Of a stretch of DNA of 5,590 bases, positions 1-5,590 are shown piece after piece. The translations under genes and the position numbers were made by a program. Each line of letters begins with the position of its first letter. The stretch's first letter is position 1. This DNA comes from Gemmataceae bacterium (lineage in GTDB: Bacteria; Planctomycetota; Planctomycetia; Gemmatales; Gemmataceae): assembly GCA_026418875.1 (NCBI GenBank), contig JAOAAM010000583.1, positions 1 to 5,590 on the forward strand, read 5' to 3'. Below the pieces are notes generated by a model. That model was not told the origin of the DNA. It saw nothing but the letters and a program-made list of their open reading frames with translations, and ran no database searches.

Positions 1-67
1 CCAAAGCGCTGGGCTTCAGCAAGGCGATGCGGCGTGCGTCCAGTCGATGCAACGACGGGCGAGGCAT
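1..67 (-). CDS. Probable family 9 glycosyltransferase (ADP-heptose:LPS heptosyltransferase-like), N-terminal fragment
   Basis: Only 22 codons are visible before the left edge cuts the gene. Read from the ATG at 67, the peptide is a short basic leader followed by RIALLKPSALG at about residues 13-23 (the first base of the Gly codon is the last base available). This matches the first beta strand and glycine turn of family 9 glycosyltransferases (WaaC/WaaF/RfaF type), which usually begin R-I-L-hydrophobic-K-x-S-x-L-G-D. Known members transfer heptose or related sugars from a nucleotide donor to lipopolysaccharide core on the cytoplasmic face of the inner membrane. It follows the MFS stop codon by 54 bases on the same strand, so it may be the last visible gene of the operon. 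No clear Shine-Dalgarno sequence precedes the ATG, and a TTG in frame at 86-88 is a possible earlier start. The frame has no stop in the visible part. The call rests on one short motif. Confidence 0.6.
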   Translation of the reverse strand, partial: MPRPSLHRLDARRIALLKPSAL

Positions 68-79
68 GGTGCATCCATT

Positions 80-115
80 CGCCGACAAAGGACACTCGCA
101 AGCGGAACGTCGGCG
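80..115 (-). other. Possible stem-loop between the MFS gene and the glycosyltransferase gene
   Basis: A perfect 7-base inverted repeat (CGCCGAC at 80-86, GTCGGCG at 109-115) encloses a 22-base loop in the 54-base gap between the MFS stop codon and the next start. There is no T-run after it on the minus strand, so it does not look like a standard intrinsic terminator. It could be a weak processing or attenuation structure, or chance in GC-rich DNA. Confidence 0.2.
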
Positions 116-121
116 GAGATT

Positions 122-1429
122 CTACCCCCGACGAATCCGCGGAAGCAAGGGCAGCATCGCCAAGAGCAGGCCCGCGCCGAACACGTAGGGCAACATCGGG
201 GGGGTGGTGAGTTTGTAGAGGGTAAGTCCGAAAATTGGCCCGAGGATGCGGGCGAGAGCCGACGAGGATTGCGTCACGCCGAGGATTTCGCCCTGCCGAT
301 CCGGCGGGGTTCGGCGGGAGATGAGGGCTTGGGCCGACGGCGTCAAGAATGCGAAACCGACCACGGCGGTGGCCAGGCCGGTCAGCAGGATCGCCAAGCG
401 TAAGCCGAGGGTGACATCGGGCGCGTCGGCGAGCCAAGTCAGCCCCGCCAGAGACAAGACGCCCATCGACATCAGCAGGATGCCCAGGTAGATGAAGGCG
501 GCCTCGGCCATCTGCCGGGCCAGTCGGCGATAAAGCAAACCTTGGGCGATCACCAGGACGAACCCGACGTAAGCGAACACGAGGTAGCTGCGGTTCGGGT
601 TCAGGTGCAAGGCATCGCGTAGGAGCATGGCCAGGGTGGTCTCGAATCCGCCGAACCCGAGCGTCGCGAGGAAGAAGATCAGAATGACGGGGGCGATCGA
701 ACGATTGGCCAGCGCGGAACGCCAAGCCAGGAGGTTGATCCAACCGCGACGTTCCGCCGGGACGGTCTGGGCGGCTCGAGTTTCTGGGAGCAAGACGATG
801 GCCAGAACCAGGGCCACGAACGACAATCCGGCGGCGACGTAACCGGTGTAGCTGGTGGCCTCGCGCTTTCCGGGGGCGACGGCCAGAGCGAGAGCGCCAA
901 GCAGCGGGCCGAACGTGAAGGCGATGCCGAACGCGGCTCCGATGATCGCCATCCCCTGCTTCCGTCGCTCCGGCGGCGTCGAGTCCGCGATCACGGCTTG
1001 AGCGGTGGAGATTGTGGCACCCGCGATGCCGGCCCCGATCCGGGCCACGAAGAGCAATGTCAGTGCCAGCCGGGCCGACGATTCCGCCGGGAAGCTCGCC
1101 GCAATCCCGAACAGGGTGTAAAAGATGACTGAGCCAACCAAACCCACCAGCAGCACGGGCCGACGGCCAATCCGATCCGACCATCGACCCCACATGGGCG
1201 CGAAAATAAATTGCATAGCCGAGAACGACGCCATCAGCAAGCCGACAATCGTTCCGCTCCAACGCTCGGCGTGCGACCCTTCCGGGACCAGCGCTCGAAC
1301 ATACTCATCGCCAGTGACGGGCAAAAGGGGCAGGACGATGCCGAAGCCGAGAAGATCGACCACGACGACCAAAAAGACAATCAGCATCGCCGAGCGATGG
1401 CCAGACATGCGTTCGTTCAACGGTTCCAT
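122..1429 (-). CDS. MFS transporter, DHA1 family, TetA-like drug:H+ antiporter type
   Basis: This is a 435-residue inner-membrane protein, the usual length for a 12-helix major facilitator. Helix 1 (about 14-37) carries the DHA1 motif D form DLLGFGIVLPLLP at 25-37. The loop between helices 2 and 3 has motif A, GRWSDRIGRRP at 81-91, with the conserved Asp85 and Arg residues. Helix 4 has a motif B-like RIGAGIAGA starting at 130. Helix 5 has a motif C-like segment, FGIAFTFGPLLGA at 167-179, typical of antiporters. Later hydrophobic segments lie near 196-214, 246-265, 283-300, 311-333, 343-366, 386-402 and 412-430. The family exports drugs or metabolites in exchange for protons; the substrate here cannot be read from sequence. 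Resemblance to TetA is at family level and does not show tetracycline resistance. It starts 45 bases after the GH3 stop codon, suggesting co-transcription. No good Shine-Dalgarno is visible; Met8 or Met15 are alternative starts and neither would damage helix 1. Confidence 0.9.
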   Translation of the reverse strand: MEPLNERMSGHRSAMLIVFLVVVVDLLGFGIVLPLLPVTGDEYVRALVPEGSHAERWSGTIVGLLMASFSAMQFIFAPMWGRWSDRIGRRPVLLVGLVGSVIFYTLFGIAASFPAESSARLALTLLFVARIGAGIAGATISTAQAVIADSTPPERRKQGMAIIGAAFGIAFTFGPLLGALALAVAPGKREATSYTGYVAAGLSFVALVLAIVLLPETRAAQTVPAERRGWINLLAWRSALANRSIAPVILIFFLATLGFGGFETTLAMLLRDALHLNPNRSYLVFAYVGFVLVIAQGLLYRRLARQMAEAAFIYLGILLMSMGVLSLAGLTWLADAPDVTLGLRLAILLTGLATAVVGFAFLTPSAQALISRRTPPDRQGEILGVTQSSSALARILGPIFGLTLYKLTTPPMLPYVFGAGLLLAMLPLLPRIRRG

Positions 1430-1474
1430 CTCGTCGCTTGTTCAAGGAGGCTGGGGCGAGTCGCGGCGGTCGGC

Positions 1475-3181
1475 TCAAGCCGGGTGGGACTCTCTCGATC
1501 CACACAGCTCCCGCAGCACCGGGGCCGACTCGCGGAAACTGGTGTCGCCCAGCAGACAGGGATGTTTGTATTGCTCGGGAACTCCGCCGGAACGACGCAA
1601 TCGGTTCTGGTCCCACTCCCTCCAGTATCCCCGGGGCAGAACCACCACGCGCAACGGGCCGAGCCGGCCGCTGTCCCGCTTGCTCTCATATTCACTGTTG
1701 TTCCGCCGCAAGCAACCCTCCAGTGCTTCCACGAACTCTCGACCGGCTTCCCCGCCGATGGCATCGCCCTCCTCGACAAACAAACCGTAGTATGGTTGCT
1801 GTTCGTCCCAGCATGGAGCCACGCTATAAGTCCCAGGCCCATAGCCCAACCGTCGCGCGATCTCATCCACCGACCGTGTCACGTGATGCTCCGACAGTTT
1901 CTCGCCGGTCAGGTTCGAGAAGTAGCTCCCCTTGCCGAGGAATTGCAGCAGCGGCGTCCGGCCATGAAAACCTGTGACCTTCACCAAGTCGCGGATGTGG
2001 TAGCGATACAAGCCATACGCGGTCGTCGGCAGGATGAAATAATGCCGACCCTCTTGGAGTTCGTGCGCCCCCAAGACCGTCGGCTGGGTCGAATCGGCCT
2101 CGTCCTCCGGGATGAACTCGAAATAATGGGTCGTGATGTCCAGCACGCCCGACGGCGTGTCATTCACGATCGGGATGGTGAAGCGGCCCTCGCTGGCGAC
2201 CAACCCCAGGTCGCGCAGCCAGAATTCGCCGTAGTATCGGGGCAACTGCCGCAGGTATGGGCCGACGCTGCCGCCCGTCCAACAGCCGATCAGGTGCTTT
2301 TGCCACACATCCTTCGGATACAGGGTGCCCGTCTGGCGGATGATCTGCTCGAATCGTCGAACGACCCGAGGCCGCCGCTTCAGCTTCTGGTTCAACGATT
2401 CCCGAATCTCCGACGGGATGTCGAGGTGCCTCGCCAACGTCCCATCCGCCAGGTCGCGCAACAACGATTCCTTGTGCTCATCGGCGATTCGCGCCAATTG
2501 CACCAGCGTCGATGGATTGGCGGTCACCACCATGCCCACGTCGCGCGGCAGGCTGAAGAGCATCGCCACATACATCCGCGCCGTGGCGTCCTTGATGCGG
2601 CCTGTCTCCGGCGGAACGCAATACAGCCGACGAATGATCCGCTTCTGCACCTGCGTCGTGAAGCCGGAAATGCTGCCGCAGGGAATGCCCGCTTCGGTGC
2701 GGAACTCGTCGGGGTCGCCGGCCAATTGCACGATCGGCTTCAGCGAAATGGCCCGACGATGGTCGCGAAGGGTCCGTAGCCCCCACAGGTTCCAACCATG
2801 GCGATAGTCGCGAAGATACTGCGGGGTCACCGGGATGAACTTGCGACTGGCGGTCGTCCCACTGGTCAACGCGAACATGTGGATGGTCGGTTCGTGCAGC
2901 AGCGCGTCGATCTCCCCACGTTTGACCCGCTCGATATATGGCTCGAAATACTCGTAAGGCGCGATCGGCACTCGACGACGATAATCCCCCACGGTGCGAA
3001 TGTCGGCGAAGCCGTGATCCCGACCAAACGATGTCTCCGCTTGTCGCTGGAGGATGGAGCGCAGCAAGTGCTCTTGGATCGGCTGGGGATCGAGGCCGGC
3101 CCGGTCGAATGCGCGAAGGCGCCGGCGGATGGGCCAGGCGATCAGTTTGCCGATAGTGTGAACGATCAGAAGCCGCAGCAT
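1475..3181 (-). CDS. GH3 auxin-responsive promoter family protein (acyl-adenylating / acid-amido synthetase-like)
   Basis: This 568-residue protein has the length and landmarks of the GH3 family in the ANL adenylating superfamily. The N-terminal region (about 25-95) shows the common bacterial GH3 pattern with FGRDHGF at 52-58. The nucleotide-binding loop is TSGTT at 106-110, followed by a basic residue (K114) and the stretch FIPVTP. YYGEFWL at 316-322 and ASEG at 329-332 match the GH3 substrate/ATP site. YRYHIRDLVKVTGF at 392-405, with the key Asp398, is the hinge-proximal motif, and LQFLGKGSYFSNLTGEKLSE follows. QYKHP at 537-541 matches the QYK-T-P box near the C-terminus of plant GH3 enzymes. 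Plant members adenylate jasmonate, auxin or benzoates and couple them to amino acids; roles of bacterial members are mostly unknown. It is probably cytoplasmic; the hydrophobic residues 4-19 could associate with the membrane. The ATG at 3181 has GAGG five bases upstream. It lies between the hydrolase and the MFS gene, 45 bases from each. Confidence 0.93.
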   Translation of the reverse strand: MLRLLIVHTIGKLIAWPIRRRLRAFDRAGLDPQPIQEHLLRSILQRQAETSFGRDHGFADIRTVGDYRRRVPIAPYEYFEPYIERVKRGEIDALLHEPTIHMFALTSGTTASRKFIPVTPQYLRDYRHGWNLWGLRTLRDHRRAISLKPIVQLAGDPDEFRTEAGIPCGSISGFTTQVQKRIIRRLYCVPPETGRIKDATARMYVAMLFSLPRDVGMVVTANPSTLVQLARIADEHKESLLRDLADGTLARHLDIPSEIRESLNQKLKRRPRVVRRFEQIIRQTGTLYPKDVWQKHLIGCWTGGSVGPYLRQLPRYYGEFWLRDLGLVASEGRFTIPIVNDTPSGVLDITTHYFEFIPEDEADSTQPTVLGAHELQEGRHYFILPTTAYGLYRYHIRDLVKVTGFHGRTPLLQFLGKGSYFSNLTGEKLSEHHVTRSVDEIARRLGYGPGTYSVAPCWDEQQPYYGLFVEEGDAIGGEAGREFVEALEGCLRRNNSEYESKRDSGRLGPLRVVVLPRGYWREWDQNRLRRSGGVPEQYKHPCLLGDTSFRESAPVLRELCGSRESHPA

Positions 3182-3192
3182 TCGTCCCTCGA

Positions 3193-3209
3193 ACGTCGAA
3201 CGGCGACGT
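3193..3209 (-). other. Small stem-loop just upstream of the GH3 start
   Basis: A perfect 6-base stem (ACGTCG at 3193-3198, CGACGT at 3204-3209) with a 5-base loop sits in the 45-base gap between the hydrolase stop and the GH3 ATG, about 11 bases before that ATG. It leaves the GAGG ribosome-binding site free. There is no T-run, so it is unlikely to be a terminator. It might adjust translation or mRNA stability, or be chance. Confidence 0.25.
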
Positions 3210-3226
3210 GGTTGCTCGGGCCTGCC

Positions 3227-4189
3227 TCACGAAGCCAGATAGCGGTCGAAGAAATCGCGCACCCTTCGGCGGTATTCGTCCCCGGCGACATGCAGACCCA
3301 TGTTGTGTTTGGCTCCCGGGATCAGCCAAAGCTCCTTGGGTTCGTGCGCCAGGTCGAACAATCGCTGGGCCATGTCCGGCAGGATGTAACGATCCTGTTG
3401 CCCGTGGATCATCAGCAGTGGTCGGCGGAAACGTCGCAGCGCCGGCTCCAAGTAGACAAAACGCACTCCGCGTTGTCGGCCGACCTTGGCAATCGCCAGA
3501 TCACCCAACCAGGCATAGTACCACGAGGGCAACAGCCCCTGAATCAGATAGTGCTTGTTGTAAATCGTGATCCAATGCCGCATGTAGGGCACCAAGGTCG
3601 TCCGAGCGGCGAACATCCCGTCAGTCACGGCGCAGCGGATGTACGGTTCATTCACGGCGGCCAAGATGCCGGCACCAGCACCTTTGCTGATGCCAAACAA
3701 CCCGACGCCTCGCGGGTCGGCATCCGGTCGTGCTTTCAGGTAGGCAATCGCTGCTCGCGCATCGACCACGTCCCGATCCATCGACCAATGCATCCGCTCC
3801 AGGTTCGGCTCCGAGTCGCTATCCCCATGGTTGCGCGGCTCGTAAGCAAACACATCGTACCCCGCCTCGATCAGATGCGCACAATACTCCCGGCACGACC
3901 AGCGATTCGAACCAAACTCCGGTCCGAAGAGGATGACCCCCTTGCGTGGGCCAGCCGTCTTCAAATAGCAGCCCGCCAGCGTCAGACCGTCGGCCGTGCG
4001 GAATCGAACATCCTCCGCCGCCGGGTCCGGTTGCCCTCGTGGAATGTTGAACAGCGGGATCTCCTGAAAGCCCCGCTCGATGTACTGCAAGTAATTTCGT
4101 CGCAGATGCTCGAACAAGATGACCAGCAGCACGAGCACGGTCAACGGCAAGGCGAGCAGTATGACAACTCCTGCGACGATCCACGACAC
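3227..4189 (-). CDS. Membrane-anchored alpha/beta hydrolase (serine hydrolase, S33/esterase-like)
   Basis: Numbering here counts from an in-frame TTG at 4195, which gives 322 residues. I prefer the GTG two codons later (4187-4189), because a good Shine-Dalgarno GAGGAG ends nine bases before that GTG but only three before the TTG. No in-frame ATG lies between here and the upstream stop near 4257. Residues 5-28 form one strong hydrophobic helix, so the protein is probably anchored in the inner membrane. The alpha/beta hydrolase fold follows: a strand and oxyanion-like loop, GVILFGPEFGSN at 86-97; YEPRNHGDSD at 118-127; the nucleophile elbow GISKG at 168-172 with Ser170; acid Asp268 in HGQQDRY; and His297 in GAKHN. 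The triad is complete, so it should be an active esterase, lipase, thioesterase or peptidase; the substrate is unknown. It appears to head the operon with the GH3 and MFS genes, so it may act on a precursor or product of the GH3 enzyme. That last point is inference. Confidence 0.9.
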   Translation of the reverse strand: MSWIVAGVVILLALPLTVLVLLVILFEHLRRNYLQYIERGFQEIPLFNIPRGQPDPAAEDVRFRTADGLTLAGCYLKTAGPRKGVILFGPEFGSNRWSCREYCAHLIEAGYDVFAYEPRNHGDSDSEPNLERMHWSMDRDVVDARAAIAYLKARPDADPRGVGLFGISKGAGAGILAAVNEPYIRCAVTDGMFAARTTLVPYMRHWITIYNKHYLIQGLLPSWYYAWLGDLAIAKVGRQRGVRFVYLEPALRRFRRPLLMIHGQQDRYILPDMAQRLFDLAHEPKELWLIPGAKHNMGLHVAGDEYRRRVRDFFDRYLAS

Positions 4190-4198
4190 GCCCAAATT

Positions 4199-4204
4199 CT
4201 CCTC
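4199..4204 (-). promoter_or_regulatory. Ribosome-binding site of the hydrolase gene
   Basis: On the minus strand the sequence reads GAGGAG, then nine bases (AATTTGGGC), then GTG. This is a strong match to the anti-Shine-Dalgarno core at a good distance from the GTG at 4187-4189. The TTG two codons earlier would sit only three bases from it. The site therefore decides the start in favour of GTG. Confidence 0.6.
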
Positions 4205-4224
4205 GGACTCGACCCATGACCGCG

Positions 4225-4263
4225 GCGAAGGGATGGCATCACCCGCGGCGGATTGTCAATCCA
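4225..4263. repeat. Tandem palindromic repeat, copy 1
   Basis: This 39-base copy matches the copy at 4266-4304 with three differences. It contains three consecutive palindromes: GATGGCATC (4232-4240, odd centre), CCGCGG (4243-4248) and GGATTGTCAATCC (4250-4262, six bases each side of a central T). The 41-base period is not a multiple of three, which argues against coding. The palindromes could be protein-binding sites in the leader of the downstream operon, or belong to a dispersed intergenic repeat family. Confidence 0.8.
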
Positions 4264-4265
4264 GA

Positions 4266-4304
4266 GCGGAGGGATGGCATCTTCCGCGGCGGATTGTCAA
4301 TCCA
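4266..4304. repeat. Tandem palindromic repeat, copy 2
   Basis: This is the second copy, 41 bases from the first. Its palindromes lie at 4273-4281 (GATGGCATC), 4284-4289 (CCGCGG) and 4291-4303 (GGATTGTCAATCC). Two of its three differences from copy 1 fall between the first two palindromes and the third lies near the left end of the copy, so all three palindromes are unchanged. Exact conservation of the palindromes fits a binding role, though with two copies this is weak evidence. Confidence 0.8.
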
Positions 4305-4310
4305 TCTTTT

Positions 4311-4340
4311 CGTATGCGCCTCGGCCATCCCCCGCGTCAA
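4311..4340 (-). promoter_or_regulatory. Possible weak sigma70-type promoter for the hydrolase operon
   Basis: On the minus strand TTGACG (4335-4340) is followed after 18 bases by CATACG (4311-4316). The first box differs from the TTGACA consensus at one base; the second matches TATAAT at only three of six. Transcription from here would place both palindromic repeats in a leader of roughly 110-120 bases before the hydrolase start. Promoters of this bacterial group are poorly defined, so this is tentative. Confidence 0.2.
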
Positions 4341-4460
4341 TCGATGAACAGACAGCCACGCTCGACACCACGTTTCGACTCGGCCGTCGCGGATCGAGAA
4401 AAGAACCTCCCGCCCGGCACCCGCATCGATCAGGGAACACCGGCCTCGACGCGAATCGGG

Positions 4461-4479
4461 GGCACCTTGGGGCGGTGCC
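4461..4479 (-). terminator. Hairpin after the ketosynthase gene, possible weak terminator
   Basis: A perfect 6-base stem (GGCACC at 4461-4466, GGTGCC at 4474-4479) with a 7-base loop lies about 27 bases after the ketosynthase stop codon. On the minus strand it is followed by CCCGATTCG, not a T-run, so it lacks the usual mark of an intrinsic terminator. It may still slow transcription or protect the mRNA end. Confidence 0.3.
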
Positions 4480-4505
4480 GTGGGGTGGCGGTTTCTCGAC
4501 AATTT

Positions 4506-5590
4506 TCAGTCGCTGAAGCGCGAGACGATCAGCGAGACGTTCTGCCCGCCAAAGCCGAAACTGTTGCTCAGCACATGATGCACCCGCTGCTCCCGAGCCG
4601 TGTTGGGAACATAGTCGAGATCGCAGTTGGGGTCGGGCGTCTCGTAATTGATTGTCGGCGGGATCACCCCTCGCCGGATCGTCATGATGCTGATGATCAG
4701 CTCGACGACCCCGGCGGCGGCGATGAGGTGGCCCATCATGCTTTTGTTGCTGGAGACAGCGACGCGATAGGCGTGAGGTCCGAACGTTTCTTTGATGGCC
4801 AAAGTCTCCACGCGATCGTTGACTTCGGTGCTGGTCCCGTGGGCATTGACGTAGCCAATCTGCTCCGGGGTCAAGCCACTATCGCGCAACGCCCAGCGAA
4901 TGGCGGCGATGGCTCCGTGACCGTCGGGGGGGCTGTCGGTGGTGCGATAGGCGTCGGCGGTGGAGCCGTAGCCCGTGATCTCCGCGTAAATGGGGGCACC
5001 TCGCCGCCGGGCATGCTCGAGTTCTTCCAGAACGACCATTCCCGCCCCTTCTCCCAACACGAATCCGTCGCGGTGCAGATCGAACGGGCGGGACGCCTTC
5101 TGCGGAGCGTCGTTGCGTGTCGAGAGGGCGGTCAGCCGGTTGAACCCCGTCACGCCAAACGGGTGGATCATGCTGTGTGCCCCACCCGACAGCATCAGGT
5201 CGGCGTCGCCGTGGCGGATCAGTTCGACGGCTTCACCGATCGCCTGGCTGCTGGCAGCACAGGCCGTCAAGCAGGCGAAATTCGGTCCGAGAAGCTCGAA
5301 TCGCTCGGCCAATCGCGCCGAGGTCGTGTACATCTCGAGTTCGTATTCCCGCTTGGGGTTGAAATCCCGCAGCGCTGCCTCGAAGAACCGCCCGGGGTCG
5401 ACGGTCGGGGCACCTGCGGCACCGACGGAAACGGCTCGGATCAGGTGATCGAATTCGTTCTGCCCTTCGCCATTGCCCAGATAGATGCCGAACCGGTTGC
5501 GGTCGATGCCCTGGTGGGCTTGGGAATCATCGAGGGCCTGCTGGGCGGCGGCGAGGGCAAAGCGTGTATTCACCCCGCAGTGTCGGTACC
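4506..5590 (-). CDS. fabF: Beta-ketoacyl-[acyl-carrier-protein] synthase II-like (FabF family), partial at its N-terminus
   Basis: The frame is open to the right edge, so the true start is outside the window. The GTG at 5571-5573 is almost certainly an internal valine. About 361 residues are visible against roughly 410 for a full FabF, so about 50 are missing. Numbered from that valine, the catalytic cysteine is Cys105 in TACAASS, the two histidines are His245 in NAHGTST and His282 in GHLIAAAG, and the conserved lysine is Lys277 in SNKSMMGH. The gating loop FGFGG is at 339-343. All decarboxylating condensation residues are present, so it should join malonyl-ACP to an acyl-ACP in the cytoplasm. 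The stretch at about 45-98 before the cysteine is unlike ordinary FabF, including [19 protein letters not shown]. It may therefore be a specialised paralogue rather than the housekeeping fatty-acid enzyme; the symbol is a family-level label. It lies upstream of the hydrolase operon on the same strand, across a 310-base gap. Confidence 0.9.
   Translation of the reverse strand, partial: YRHCGVNTRFALAAAQQALDDSQAHQGIDRNRFGIYLGNGEGQNEFDHLIRAVSVGAAGAPTVDPGRFFEAALRDFNPKREYELEMYTTSARLAERFELLGPNFACLTACAASSQAIGEAVELIRHGDADLMLSGGAHSMIHPFGVTGFNRLTALSTRNDAPQKASRPFDLHRDGFVLGEGAGMVVLEELEHARRRGAPIYAEITGYGSTADAYRTTDSPPDGHGAIAAIRWALRDSGLTPEQIGYVNAHGTSTEVNDRVETLAIKETFGPHAYRVAVSSNKSMMGHLIAAAGVVELIISIMTIRRGVIPPTINYETPDPNCDLDYVPNTAREQRVHHVLSNSFGFGGQNVSLIVSRFSD

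Larger units (their letters stand above)
4196..4505. other. 310-base intergenic region between the ketosynthase and the hydrolase
   Basis: I see no convincing gene here. Open frames exist on both strands (for example 87 codons on the minus strand at 4239-4502), but their products are low-complexity, Arg/Pro-rich peptides without any family resemblance, and one runs through a repeat whose 41-base period is not a multiple of three. The region holds a hairpin after the ketosynthase stop (4461-4479), a possible weak promoter (4311-4340), two tandem palindromic repeats (4225-4304), and the hydrolase ribosome-binding site at about 4199-4204. It is the likely promoter and leader of the hydrolase-GH3-MFS operon. 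Confidence 0.7.

Noticed and set aside
47..403. 118-codon open frame on the plus strand at the left edge
   Set aside because: It overlaps the MFS C-terminus on the other strand and encodes a low-complexity Gly/Arg/Gln-rich peptide.
122..1429. MFS gene as a tetracycline-resistance determinant
   Set aside because: The motifs identify the DHA1 family only. No mobile element or tetR-like regulator is adjacent, so the substrate should be left open.
1211..2779. 522-codon open frame on the plus strand opposite the GH3 and MFS genes
   Set aside because: It lies antisense to two proteins with clear family motifs. Its product is rich in Arg, Gln, His and Pro with no recognisable domain, as expected for an antisense frame in GC-rich codon usage.
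2798..4219. 473-codon open frame on the plus strand opposite the hydrolase and the GH3 N-terminus
   Set aside because: It is the same kind of antisense shadow: no family resemblance, and it covers the well-supported hydrolase with its intact catalytic triad.
4394..4499. 8-base inverted repeat TCGAGAAA / TTTCTCGA about 90 bases apart
   Set aside because: It is too short and too far apart to be a convincing structure or mobile-element end; no transposase or target duplication is seen.
4239..4502. 87-codon open frame on the minus strand in the intergenic gap
   Set aside because: It has no Shine-Dalgarno or known motif, overlaps the ketosynthase tail hairpin, and reads through a repeat with a 41-base period that would change frame between copies.
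5571..5573. GTG as the true start of the ketosynthase
   Set aside because: The reading frame continues to the window edge, and about 50 family-typical N-terminal residues would be missing if translation began here.

Overview
The window is GC-rich DNA in which every supported gene lies on the minus strand. Read in the direction of transcription (from the right edge to the left), the order is: the C-terminal six-sevenths of a beta-ketoacyl-ACP synthase II-type enzyme (4506-5590, start outside the window); a 310-base non-coding gap; a membrane-anchored alpha/beta hydrolase (3227-4189); a bacterial GH3-family (auxin-responsive GH3-like) protein (1475-3181); an MFS transporter of the TetA-like DHA1 type (122-1429); and the first 22 codons of a probable family 9 glycosyltransferase (heptosyltransferase-like), cut by the left edge (1-67).

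The last four genes are separated by only 45, 45 and 54 bases, all in the same direction, so they look like one transcription unit. The 310-base gap upstream of the hydrolase is the natural place for its promoter and leader. It holds two tandem copies of a 39-base element (period 41), each with three consecutive short palindromes, plus a small hairpin just after the synthase stop codon.

The protein styles (a bacterial GH3 protein, a FabF-like synthase with an atypical stretch before its active-site cysteine, family 9 glycosyltransferase, weak Shine-Dalgarno sites) suggest a Planctomycete, perhaps of the Gemmata/Tuwongella group. This is judged from protein resemblance and base composition only, and is not proven.

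Functionally, a ketosynthase, a GH3 protein (in plants these adenylate carboxylic acids and join them to amino acids), a hydrolase and an efflux-type transporter could together make, trim and export an acyl-amide or similar small molecule. That is a hypothesis from gene order. The most unusual items are the bacterial GH3 operon and the palindromic tandem repeat in its leader region. I see no tRNA, rRNA, CRISPR array, transposase or attachment site.
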